Positions 18,152-26,390 of a DNA stretch of 64,000 nt are shown here, piece after piece. The number at the start of each line of letters is the position of its first letter. The first letter of the stretch is position 1. The notes below the pieces were generated by a model. It saw nothing but the letters and a program-made list of their open reading frames with translations. It had not been told where the DNA came from and did no database searches. Source of the stretch: Lachnospiraceae bacterium (lineage in GTDB: Bacteria > Bacillota > Clostridia > Lachnospirales > Lachnospiraceae); contig JAKSPO010000006.1 of NCBI GenBank assembly GCA_024404675.1, positions 1 to 64,000 of the forward strand. Direction: 5' to 3'. A program made the position numbers and the translations under genes.

Positions 18152-19942
18152 ATGGAAGAAAAGAAGAAATTCCCGAAGTCCCGGCTTGGCTGGCTTTGGG
18201 AGAACATGGAGGGAAAGCGCTTTCTCTTCGTTATCGCTTTGATCGGTACTGCGGCCTACAACATCCTGCAGCTTGTTGTTCCGCACTATTCCGGTAAGAT
18301 TATCGACCTCTTCAACCGTGTTGAACGCGAAGGGCTCAGCCTGAAGGACAACGCCGATACGCTTTACAAGCTGATTGGCCTTATGGTTGGCCTGACATTG
18401 ATCCGTGTTATCATCGTATATGCGGACTGTATGGCTTATGAGCGTGTATCGCAGGCGACACTGTTTCGCATTCGTAATTTCCTGTACGACAAGATTCAGC
18501 GTCAGGATATGAAATTCTACAGCACCTATCGTACCGGCGATCTGATGACCCGTGTTACCGGTGACCTCGATGCTGTTCGTCACAACATTGCCTGGGTTAT
18601 CAGAAGTATCGTGGAGGCACTGACGCTGTTCACCTCTGCGGCAATCTACTTCTTCTATATCGATGTGAAGCTTGCGCTTTGCATCCTGCCCATCTCCCCG
18701 GTAATCTTCTTCATCGTCTTTCACTTCAGAAAGAATGTCGGCCCGAAGCACGCCGCACTTCGTGAGCGTCTTGCCGGCATGAACACCGATGCACAGGAGA
18801 ACATCTCCGGTAACCGTGTCGTTAAGGCATTTGCCCGCGAGGATTATGAGATTGCCCGTTTCGACAAGTCGAACCGCGAATTCCGCGATACGAACATAAA
18901 TACCCAGCTTGTATGGCTGAAGTATTTCCCGTTCGTTGAGACGATCTGTAATGCACTTCCTGTCATCCTGCTTCTGGTCGGCGGTATGTTCATTATTAAT
19001 AATAAGATCACCATGGGTGATTATGTTGCGTTCTCCTTCCTCATCTGGGCTATCGCAAACCCGATGAGAATGATGGGTAACATCATGAACGAGTTCCAGC
19101 GTTTCACTGCTGCTTCCAACAAGGTTATGGAAATCTACTACTCCGAGGCTGAGATTGTAGATCATCCGGATGCCATCGCACATCCCGAGCGTTTCAAGGG
19201 GCGCGTAGAATTCGACCACGTAAGCTTCAAGTATGACGACGGCAAGCTTCCTGTTCTGAAGGACATCTCCTTCGTTGCGGAGCCCGGCGAGACCGTTGCC
19301 ATCATCGGCGAGACCGGTTGCGGTAAGTCCTCTCTGATTCAGATGATTCCGAGATTCTATGAAGCTAACTCCGGTACGGTTTCCGTTGACGGTGTGAATG
19401 TACAGGATTACAAGCTTGTCGATCTTCGTAAGAACATCGGTCTTGCAACACAGGACGTACTTCTCTACTCCGATACCATTGAAGGAAATATTGCCTACGG
19501 TGCTTCCGTTCTGACTGCCGAAGAGGTAGAAAAATACGCGAAGTATTCCGCTGCTTCCGACTTCATCCACCGCATGCCCGAGGGCTATGATACCATCGTC
19601 GGCGAGCGTGGCGTCGGTCTTTCCGGCGGACAGAAGCAGAGAATTTCCCTTGCGCGTGCGCTTGCCATCAAGCCTTCCATTCTGATTCTGGATGACACAA
19701 CCTCCGCAGTCGATATGGAGACCGAGAAGCAGATTCAGCACAGCCTCAGAAATCTCGACTTCCCTTGTACCAAGATTATTATCGCCCAGCGTATTTCCAC
19801 CACGAAATTTGCCGACAAGATCCTTGTTCTGAAGGACGGCTGCATTATCGAGTCCGGCAATCATAAGGAGCTGGTTGCTGCCGGTGGATACTATTCCGAG
19901 CTCGTAAAGCTTCAGCTTGGCGAGTCCTTGGTTACGGCGTAG
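18152..19942 (+). CDS. Heterodimeric ABC exporter half-transporter, degenerate-site subunit
   Basis: The 596-residue protein has a six-helix exporter membrane domain (about 25-315) fused to a nucleotide-binding domain with Walker A GETGCGKSS near 388, signature LSGGQKQR near 490 and Walker B ILILDDTTSAVD near 510. The catalytic Glu after Walker B is Asp, and the switch His is Gln (IAQRIS). These changes mark the noncanonical site of heterodimeric exporters such as LmrCD, BmrCD and TM287/288. It lies 18 nt before its partner and starts after GGAGGA. Multidrug or peptide/lipid export is likely; the substrate is unknown. Confidence 0.93.
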   Translation: MEEKKKFPKSRLGWLWENMEGKRFLFVIALIGTAAYNILQLVVPHYSGKIIDLFNRVEREGLSLKDNADTLYKLIGLMVGLTLIRVIIVYADCMAYERVSQATLFRIRNFLYDKIQRQDMKFYSTYRTGDLMTRVTGDLDAVRHNIAWVIRSIVEALTLFTSAAIYFFYIDVKLALCILPISPVIFFIVFHFRKNVGPKHAALRERLAGMNTDAQENISGNRVVKAFAREDYEIARFDKSNREFRDTNINTQLVWLKYFPFVETICNALPVILLLVGGMFIINNKITMGDYVAFSFLIWAIANPMRMMGNIMNEFQRFTAASNKVMEIYYSEAEIVDHPDAIAHPERFKGRVEFDHVSFKYDDGKLPVLKDISFVAEPGETVAIIGETGCGKSSLIQMIPRFYEANSGTVSVDGVNVQDYKLVDLRKNIGLATQDVLLYSDTIEGNIAYGASVLTAEEVEKYAKYSAASDFIHRMPEGYDTIVGERGVGLSGGQKQRISLARALAIKPSILILDDTTSAVDMETEKQIQHSLRNLDFPCTKIIIAQRISTTKFADKILVLKDGCIIESGNHKELVAAGGYYSELVKLQLGESLVTA

Positions 19943-19960
19943 AAAGGGAGGTGAGAATAC

Positions 19961-21742
19961 ATGGCTAAGAAAAATACCTACAAGCAGGACGAGCGACTGG
20001 AAGAACCTTTTGACATACGTCACCTGTTGCTTGCTTCCTCCTATATCAAAAAGTACATTGGAAAGATGGCCTTCGCACTTCTCATCAGTGCCCTTGGCGG
20101 CGGTATTGCTTTGCTTGCCCCGATCCTTACACAGAAGGCACTTGATGATGCCATCCCGAACAGTAACGCCAAATATCTGTTCCTGCTCGGCGGATTGCTG
20201 GTCGCAGTATTTATCGTCAGCACGATTCTGACAACCCTTCGTTCGCATATGATGATTCGCGTATCGCAGAACATCATTTACGATATTCGTAAGGACCTTT
20301 TCGCACACCTGCAGAAGCTGCCGTTCCAGTATTACGACGACAGACCGCACGGTAAGATTCTCATTCGTGTCGTAAACTACGTAAACTCTGTTTCGGATAT
20401 GCTTTCGAACGGACTTATCAACGTAGTGCTCGAGATGATCAACCTCATCTTCATCGTAGCGTTCATGCTCTATGTGGATGTGCAGATGTCTCTCGTTGTT
20501 ATGTGCGGTGTTCCCGTTCTTGCGGTATTCATGTTCTGGATTAAGAACCGCCAGCGTCGTGCTTGGCAGCGTGTTTCCAACAAGAACTCCAACCTGAACG
20601 CGTATCTGCAGGAGAACATCGTCGGTGCAAGAATCACACAGATTTTCGCACGTGAGGATGAAAATGCAGAGATTTTCTCTGGTCTTGCAGATGATTGCCG
20701 TCACACCTGGATGCATGCAGTTCGCTGTAACAACCTTGTATGGCCCGGTATTGATGCGATTTCCGTTCTGATTCGTGCAGCAATCTTCCTCTTCGGTATG
20801 ATGCTTTTCGGTCAGGGCAGCAAGACGATCGGTACCATCATTGCAATCTCCAGCTATTCCGCAAGATTCTGGCAGCCGATCATGAACCTCGGTAATATTT
20901 TCAACAACTTCTTAAACAACATGGCTTATCTTGAGAGAATTTTCGAGACGCTTGGTGAGAAGGTAACCGTTGACAATGTCGAGGGCGCAACCGAGATGCC
21001 GCCCATCAAGGGTGCCGTTTCCTTCCGTAATGTAAGCTTCTCCTATGAAGCAGGCAAGGAAGTTCTTCACAACGTTTCCTTCGATGTTAAGCCCGGTATG
21101 AGTGTTGCACTCGTTGGTCCGACCGGTGCCGGTAAGAGTACGATCGTGAATCTGCTCTCACGTTTCTATAACGTGAACTCCGGTGAGGTTCTGATTGATG
21201 GTCAGGACATCTCCAAGGTAACGCTCAGCTCCCTTCGTCAGCAGATGGGTATCATGATGCAGGACAGCTTCATCTTCTCCGGTACGATTCGTGATAACAT
21301 CCTTTACGGTAAGCTCGATGCTACCGACGAGGAGATCAGAAAGGCCGCAAAGCTTGTATGTGCAGACAGCTTTATCTCAGGTATGCCTGACGGCTACCTG
21401 ACAGAGGTTAAGGAGCGTGGTTCTCTTCTGAGCCAGGGTCAGAAGCAGCTGATTTCCTTCGCAAGAACGCTTCTCTCCGATCCTGCGATCCTCATCCTCG
21501 ATGAGGCAACCTCCAGTATCGATGTACAGACCGAGAAGGCACTCCAGCAGGGTCTCAATTCCATGCTGAAGGGACGTACCTCCTTCATCATTGCACATCG
21601 TCTTTCCACCATTCGCAGCTGTGATCTTATCATGTATGTCAATGACGGCGGTATCACCGAAGCCGGCACACACGACGAGCTGATGGCTAAGAAGGGTGAC
21701 TACTACAAGCTTTATACTTCACAGCTTGAGGATATCGCGTAA
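19961..21742 (+). CDS. Heterodimeric ABC exporter half-transporter, catalytic-site subunit
   Basis: The 593-residue partner has an exporter membrane domain (about 30-320) and a nucleotide-binding domain with Walker A GPTGAGKST near 386, Walker B ILILDEATSSID with the catalytic Glu, and switch His (IAHRLS). Its signature reads LSQGQ instead of LSGGQ. It therefore complements the upstream subunit: one composite site is canonical (this Walker pair with the partner LSGGQ) and the other degenerate. A GGGAGGTGAG site precedes the ATG. The two genes form a bicistronic operon with a terminator 22 nt downstream. Confidence 0.93.
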   Translation: MAKKNTYKQDERLEEPFDIRHLLLASSYIKKYIGKMAFALLISALGGGIALLAPILTQKALDDAIPNSNAKYLFLLGGLLVAVFIVSTILTTLRSHMMIRVSQNIIYDIRKDLFAHLQKLPFQYYDDRPHGKILIRVVNYVNSVSDMLSNGLINVVLEMINLIFIVAFMLYVDVQMSLVVMCGVPVLAVFMFWIKNRQRRAWQRVSNKNSNLNAYLQENIVGARITQIFAREDENAEIFSGLADDCRHTWMHAVRCNNLVWPGIDAISVLIRAAIFLFGMMLFGQGSKTIGTIIAISSYSARFWQPIMNLGNIFNNFLNNMAYLERIFETLGEKVTVDNVEGATEMPPIKGAVSFRNVSFSYEAGKEVLHNVSFDVKPGMSVALVGPTGAGKSTIVNLLSRFYNVNSGEVLIDGQDISKVTLSSLRQQMGIMMQDSFIFSGTIRDNILYGKLDATDEEIRKAAKLVCADSFISGMPDGYLTEVKERGSLLSQGQKQLISFARTLLSDPAILILDEATSSIDVQTEKALQQGLNSMLKGRTSFIIAHRLSTIRSCDLIMYVNDGGITEAGTHDELMAKKGDYYKLYTSQLEDIA

Positions 21743-21763
21743 TTGAATTAATCGTAAGAAATT

Positions 21764-21806
21764 GCAGCCGATGGAGTTCCGAAAGGTTACCTCATCGGCT
21801 GTTTTG
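21764..21806 (+). terminator. Rho-independent terminator of the ABC operon
   Basis: Stem CAGCCGATG/CATCGGCTG followed by TTTTGT, shortly after the second ABC gene. Confidence 0.85.
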
Positions 21807-21835
21807 TCCCTGAAGCATAAGTGACGATAATACAC

Positions 21836-21886
21836 AAACCCGCTCCGGTTACCATGAAAAGCATGGTAATCAGGAGCGGGTTTTTA
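21836..21886. terminator. Strong hairpin between convergent transcripts
   Basis: Stem AACCCGCTCC/GGAGCGGGTT with inner TTACCATG/CATGGTAA around GAAAAG-like loop; TTTTTAA follows on the plus strand and TTTGTGT on the minus strand. It lies between the convergent ABC operon and the esterase-GH43 gene and probably serves both directions. Confidence 0.75.
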
Positions 21887-21979
21887 ATCGTTAACTTATT
21901 AGCATTGGCCCCAAAAAGGAAGCCTTGTTGTCGGGTTCATCCCTGTATGTTTCGTTGGCTCGTTCGCCGTACCAAAACC

Positions 21980-24892
21980 TTAGTGGATGAATTTCACGGT
22001 GAGCAGATGTCCGCCGCCGTTACCCTCAAAAGTCAGGTACAAGGGATGCACACCATCCGGAATCGGGCAGGCTGCACGATAGGTCTCCCACACATCGGAG
22101 TACTCCATCGAAACCGTTCCGATCACAGGTCCGTTAAGCTCGGTGCGAATCTCAAAGGGTCCTGCAGCATAGCCGCGTGCCTGGATCTCAATCTCCTTCA
22201 CTCCCTTGAAATCAAAGTATTTGAAGCCAATCGTCGTGCCGTTCGAGATTTCAGCAATATACGCCGGATTCTTGTCGCCGTCTCGGCCTTCCTGCGTGAT
22301 TCTCGGGCGGGCAGACATGAAGTTCGCATACGGATTATCCTTCTGCTCACGCTTGTAGAGATGGCAGGCAATATATGCCGGATATGTCTCTGTATCGCGA
22401 AGCGGACCGCCGTTCATACCGCAGGAGGTAATTTCACTCTGTACGATGCTGCCGTCCTCGCGGAAGGTAACAGGCTCTACACAGCCCTGTCTCGAATACC
22501 AGGTATTGTTCGTATGACGATGATAGAAAATGTATCTCTTATCACCGATCTGAATCAGGCTGCCGTGGTTATTGGCAGGCATTGCAACCGCCTGCTTAGC
22601 GTCCTTGTAGCTGTCGATACCGATGTCTGCATTACTTACAATCACACCGCCGTAGGTGAAAGGACCCTCGGGGCTGTCGGAGGTTGCGTAGCAAAGCTCA
22701 TGCATTACCTCAGAAGAATAGATGAAGTAGTAGCGTCCGTCGAACTTACGAATAGAGGATGCTTCGAAAAATGCGTGCTTCTCAAAGCTCGTACCCTCAC
22801 TGTAGCAGGAACCGGGAACAACAATTCTAGGCTCCTTCACGATGGTAAGCATATCTGCCGCAAGAACCGTGAGCATCGAACCGTGACGGGAACGATCTCC
22901 GCGACCGCAGAAGCCGGTGAACATATAAGTGACATCACCCTCGGTCAATACGCCGGGATCGAACTGCGGCTCATCGCCCTCTCTCTCACCAAGACGCGTA
23001 CCGTCCTCATAGTGTACATAGCCGTAGAACTCGTAAGGGCCTGCCGGCGTATCGCTGACTGCAACGGACACGATGCTGACCTTATCAAGCACATAGTAGA
23101 GATAATAACGACCGTCCGGACCTACCGTCACGTCAGGTGCATAGAGGCACATACGGTTGGTAGAGTTCACAGGGTCTGCATTTTTCTTATAAATCACACC
23201 CTCATAGCGCCAGTTGCCAAGGTCGTTGATCGGTGCGGACCAGCAGACATAATCGTTCTGGCAGAACACATAGCCGTTGAAAGCATCGTGCGATCCGTAG
23301 ATATAGACGCGGTCGCCAAATACGTAGGGCTCACCGTCCGGAATGTATTCCCAGGACGGAAGGTAGGGATTGAATGCCTGCTTCTTCGTCGGGATTGTCT
23401 GGTCGGTAATCACGCCAATCAGGAAATCGTTAAATGCGCTGTTCTCGTAGCTCGGTGCCGGACCGTCCGCAAGGAAGTTCATGCCGTATTTGCAACCGGA
23501 CTTATATGGCTTCCAGACAGGCATATCCACGCCGTCAACATCCTTGCCGTTCGGGTTGCCGCACTTGATGAAGTTCGTCATGTAGTTGCACATTTTCCGT
23601 GCAAGGTCGTAGTGGCGTCCGGTGAAGGGTCTCCAGCAGGCTGCCAGTGTCTCGAAGAAGAACCACAGATCAACCGAATGGAAGGTGCCCGGGTTGTCCC
23701 AGCCGGGGATGTCCGGATTGAACAGATAGTAGTAGCAATCCGACTCGTTATGGGCAAATGCAGCCTTGATTGCACACTCCAGGCTGTCGGCGATTGCATA
23801 ACGGTTGCCGTCCTTTGTATGCGCCTCCGGGAAGGAAAGGAACTCCTCGAGGCGATCGCCGAAGATTTCAGCTGCCTTCTTCTCAAAGTCTGCGTCGCTG
23901 TCGGCGAAGATGACTGCCTTGAACTCATCGCCTGTGTTACCGGAGATCATCGGCACATTTGCGTGCTTGCCCTGCAGGAACAGAACATACGGATCCTCCT
24001 CCATAAAGGTGCCGTCGATGGTCGGTGCAAAGCGAGGGTTACTCTGAGCGAACTCGCCGTATTTGTCTCTGATGAAGGTTGCGTCAAGCGCTCTTGCTTC
24101 CTCAAGGCTCTTAACACCGAGGAAATCAAAGAATGCAACGCCATTCGGCTCCGTATCCTTAAGCGGCTTCGGTGTGATAAAACGATCCACATCGTAAGGG
24201 CTTCTGATCATGCCGCTGTGCACGATTGCCTTCTGATAAAGGCCGATGCTCTGCTTGCTGGTCAGGTGCGACATAACGCTGCCGCCGCCTGCGGACTGGC
24301 CACCGATGGTAATGTTCTGCGGATCACCGCCAAATGCCTTAATATTTCTTACTACCCACTTAAGGCCGGCCTGCTGGTCGAGGTTACCGAAGTTCGTCGG
24401 TGCCTCAGGGGCCTCCTTCGTAATCTCGGGGTGGCTCAGAAAGCCAAATGCGCCGAGACGGTAGTTAACGCTTACAACTACAATGCCGCGCTTTGCGATG
24501 TTCTCGCCGTTGAACTCCATCTCCGGCGGATATCCCCACTGAAAACCGCCGCCGAAGAACCATACATATACGGGCAGCTTGTCGTCCGCACTCTTCGCGC
24601 TCGTCCATACATTCAGATACAGGCAGTCCTCATTCATTTCGATTTCGGGATCAACATGCCACTCACGGCAGTAAATATCCGTTCCGAGTCCGGGCGTATC
24701 CTGCATGGATATCGGTCCGAACTGATATGCGTCGCGAATGCCCTCCCAGTCTGCTGCCGGCTGAGGCGCACGCCAACGATTCTTCCCTACCGGCGGTGCC
24801 GCAAAGGGAATCCCCTTGAATACGGATACGCGCGTATTGTTCCCCGCAAGACCGCGTACCATACCATTTTCAGTCTGTACAACCTTTAACAT
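21980..24892 (-). CDS. Three-domain carboxylesterase - GH43 glycosidase - CBM6-like protein
   Basis: The 970-residue protein joins three modules. Residues 1-510 are a type B carboxylesterase with nucleophile Ser in GGQSAGGGSVM (near 204), an acidic residue in GNTGDEF (near 324) and His in GTFHSVDLWFFF (near 404). Residues about 515-830 are a GH43 five-bladed propeller with Asp in YIPDGEP (near 523), Asp in YAPDV (near 588) and Glu in FFEASS (near 711). The C-terminal 110 residues resemble the CBM6-like domain often attached to GH43. There is no signal peptide, so it probably acts in the cytoplasm on imported acylated xylo- or arabino-oligosaccharides. It has its own promoter (TTGTAA-17-TATAAT). 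Substrate specificity is inferred only. Confidence 0.9.
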   Translation of the reverse strand: MLKVVQTENGMVRGLAGNNTRVSVFKGIPFAAPPVGKNRWRAPQPAADWEGIRDAYQFGPISMQDTPGLGTDIYCREWHVDPEIEMNEDCLYLNVWTSAKSADDKLPVYVWFFGGGFQWGYPPEMEFNGENIAKRGIVVVSVNYRLGAFGFLSHPEITKEAPEAPTNFGNLDQQAGLKWVVRNIKAFGGDPQNITIGGQSAGGGSVMSHLTSKQSIGLYQKAIVHSGMIRSPYDVDRFITPKPLKDTEPNGVAFFDFLGVKSLEEARALDATFIRDKYGEFAQSNPRFAPTIDGTFMEEDPYVLFLQGKHANVPMISGNTGDEFKAVIFADSDADFEKKAAEIFGDRLEEFLSFPEAHTKDGNRYAIADSLECAIKAAFAHNESDCYYYLFNPDIPGWDNPGTFHSVDLWFFFETLAACWRPFTGRHYDLARKMCNYMTNFIKCGNPNGKDVDGVDMPVWKPYKSGCKYGMNFLADGPAPSYENSAFNDFLIGVITDQTIPTKKQAFNPYLPSWEYIPDGEPYVFGDRVYIYGSHDAFNGYVFCQNDYVCWSAPINDLGNWRYEGVIYKKNADPVNSTNRMCLYAPDVTVGPDGRYYLYYVLDKVSIVSVAVSDTPAGPYEFYGYVHYEDGTRLGEREGDEPQFDPGVLTEGDVTYMFTGFCGRGDRSRHGSMLTVLAADMLTIVKEPRIVVPGSCYSEGTSFEKHAFFEASSIRKFDGRYYFIYSSEVMHELCYATSDSPEGPFTYGGVIVSNADIGIDSYKDAKQAVAMPANNHGSLIQIGDKRYIFYHRHTNNTWYSRQGCVEPVTFREDGSIVQSEITSCGMNGGPLRDTETYPAYIACHLYKREQKDNPYANFMSARPRITQEGRDGDKNPAYIAEISNGTTIGFKYFDFKGVKEIEIQARGYAAGPFEIRTELNGPVIGTVSMEYSDVWETYRAACPIPDGVHPLYLTFEGNGGGHLLTVKFIH

Positions 24893-24938
24893 AAAATCCT
24901 CCTAAATGCCGGCATTTTCCGCCGGAACACATAGGTTA

Positions 24939-24967
24939 ATTATACCAAAAATGTTCAAAAATTACAA
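24939..24967 (-). promoter_or_regulatory. Sigma-A promoter of the esterase-GH43 gene
   Basis: Minus-strand TTGTAA (24967-24962) and TATAAT (24944-24939) with a 17-bp spacer; the leader downstream holds a small CCGGC/GCCGG hairpin before the GGAGG site. Confidence 0.8.
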
Positions 24968-25026
24968 CAGAAAATGTCTGCTCCAAAGCCTTTTCCGGCC
25001 TGGCTATTGGGGGCCATTTTGAGCCC

Positions 25027-25497
25027 CTAACCCCGTCCCCAAGGGTTCAAATCGATGCGTTCGACCGTGAGCGTGTGCGCTGCCTCGTCGATGTGCAGAA
25101 TTGCCATCGAGCAGGTCGCTCCGTAGCGAAGCCGGCCGGCACTTCCCGGGTTCAGATAGATTGTTCCGTCCGTCTCGGTGAATTTCTCAAAGACATGCGT
25201 GTGCCCGAAGATACCGACGTCGAACTTCTTCGTGTCCGCAGGCAGATCCTGGTAGCGATGCGCCATGGCAAAGGTAAAGCCGCCCTCTTCGACGATGAGC
25301 CCTCTCGGTAACGGACGACTCCACAGCTCGTCGCAGTTTCCGCGTACGAAGTAGGTTCTTTTTATATTCCTGATACTGTCCCCAAGCGCCTCGCCGGTCA
25401 CATCGCCGGCATGCAGGATGACATCACAGGTCTGCAGATATTGTACCGCCTCGTCACGCAGCAATCCGTGCGTATCCGAAATCACACCAATCCTCAT
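25027..25497 (-). CDS. YfcE/MJ0936-family metallophosphoesterase
   Basis: The 156-residue protein has the family's metal-binding motifs in order: ISDTHG near residue 6, HAGD near 31, VRGNCD near 50, and GHTH near 98, ending with the NPGSAGRLR motif. Members hydrolyse phosphodiesters in the cytoplasm; some act on cyclic nucleotides or 2',3'-cyclic ends, but the native substrate is usually unknown. GGAGG lies four bases before the ATG. It starts 16 nt after the AraC regulator gene and is probably co-transcribed with it. Confidence 0.9.
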   Translation of the reverse strand: MRIGVISDTHGLLRDEAVQYLQTCDVILHAGDVTGEALGDSIRNIKRTYFVRGNCDELWSRPLPRGLIVEEGGFTFAMAHRYQDLPADTKKFDVGIFGHTHVFEKFTETDGTIYLNPGSAGRLRYGATCSMAILHIDEAAHTLTVERIDLNPWGRG

Positions 25498-25513
25498 ATC
25501 GCCTCCGCCACTC

Positions 25514-26347
25514 TTATACCTTGTAAAGCTTTCGGAAATTGTTCGGTGTCATATGCTGATACCGCCCGAATACAGTCGAAAAATACGACGCACTTCGAAA
25601 ACCGCACTTTAATGCAATCTCCGCCATCGATTCATCGGTATTCAAAATCATCTCCATCGCCATATTCAGACGAATTCTTGTAATATACTCTGTAGAGCGC
25701 ACATTCATATGCTCGCGGAAGATGCGGCACATATGCTGCTGCGAGATTCCGATATGCTCGGCAATCTCCTTCAACGTAATGTCACGGCACACATTTTCCT
25801 CAATGTAGCGAATCGCAACGGAAAGAATCTGCTGGCTGTCCTTACGGAAGCGATTCATCTCGCCGAGAAGCAACGTCTGCTTAAACCAGAGAATCAAATC
25901 ATACACATAGCCGGAGGCCTTCTGATGTCCGAATACATGATCAGAGCTTACCGACACGAACATGCTCTTAAAAAGTCCCTCCGGAATCGTGTTGTCGGTA
26001 ACCGTAAGAATCGTCGGCTTCGAAAGATTCAGGTTCGCAAGCAAGCTCTCGCATGCGTCGCCGCCGAACACAATCCAGTTCGTCTCCCAAGGCTCCTTCG
26101 TTGCATAATACGTATGCGGATAGCCCGCAGGAATCAGCACGAAATCGTTCTCCCGAAGCTTATGTACTACGCCGTCGAAAACAATCTCACCTTCCCCCTC
26201 GCCGCAACGAATAATCTGGTTCCAGTAAAGTCCTTCCTCACGAACTACGTGAGTCTGGTTGTCCGTTCCGCCGACTCCGGCAAGGAATATCGGCAAATAC
26301 GATACGCCCGACACATCGGGGTAAATATTTCTGCCCGGTTTAGCCAT
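25514..26347 (-). CDS. AraC-family transcriptional regulator with cupin sensor domain
   Basis: The 277-residue protein has an N-terminal cupin-like ligand-binding region (about 20-130, including IIRCGEGEGEIVFDG) and a C-terminal AraC DNA-binding domain with two helix-turn-helix motifs (LKEIAEHIGISQQHMCRIFREH and MAEIALKCGFRSASYFSTVFGRY, ending MTPNNFRKL). Sugar-responsive activators of carbohydrate genes often have this layout. The nearest carbohydrate gene is the esterase-GH43 gene two genes downstream, which makes it the likely target (inference). The start follows AAGGAG. Confidence 0.92.
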   Translation of the reverse strand: MAKPGRNIYPDVSGVSYLPIFLAGVGGTDNQTHVVREEGLYWNQIIRCGEGEGEIVFDGVVHKLRENDFVLIPAGYPHTYYATKEPWETNWIVFGGDACESLLANLNLSKPTILTVTDNTIPEGLFKSMFVSVSSDHVFGHQKASGYVYDLILWFKQTLLLGEMNRFRKDSQQILSVAIRYIEENVCRDITLKEIAEHIGISQQHMCRIFREHMNVRSTEYITRIRLNMAMEMILNTDESMAEIALKCGFRSASYFSTVFGRYQHMTPNNFRKLYKV

Positions 26348-26390
26348 CTGTTCATCTCCTTATATACGCGCGAAAATCAGTCTGGGGACG

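Noticed and set aside
18110-20716. An 868-codon open frame on the minus strand across the first ABC gene and part of the second
   Set aside because: It lies antisense to two clear ABC exporter genes with matching motifs and ribosome binding sites; it shows no domain. Long shadow frames arise from codon usage here.
21821-24889. A 1022-codon plus-strand frame opposite the esterase-GH43 gene
   Set aside because: The minus-strand product has three recognisable domains with catalytic residues; the plus frame is a shadow.
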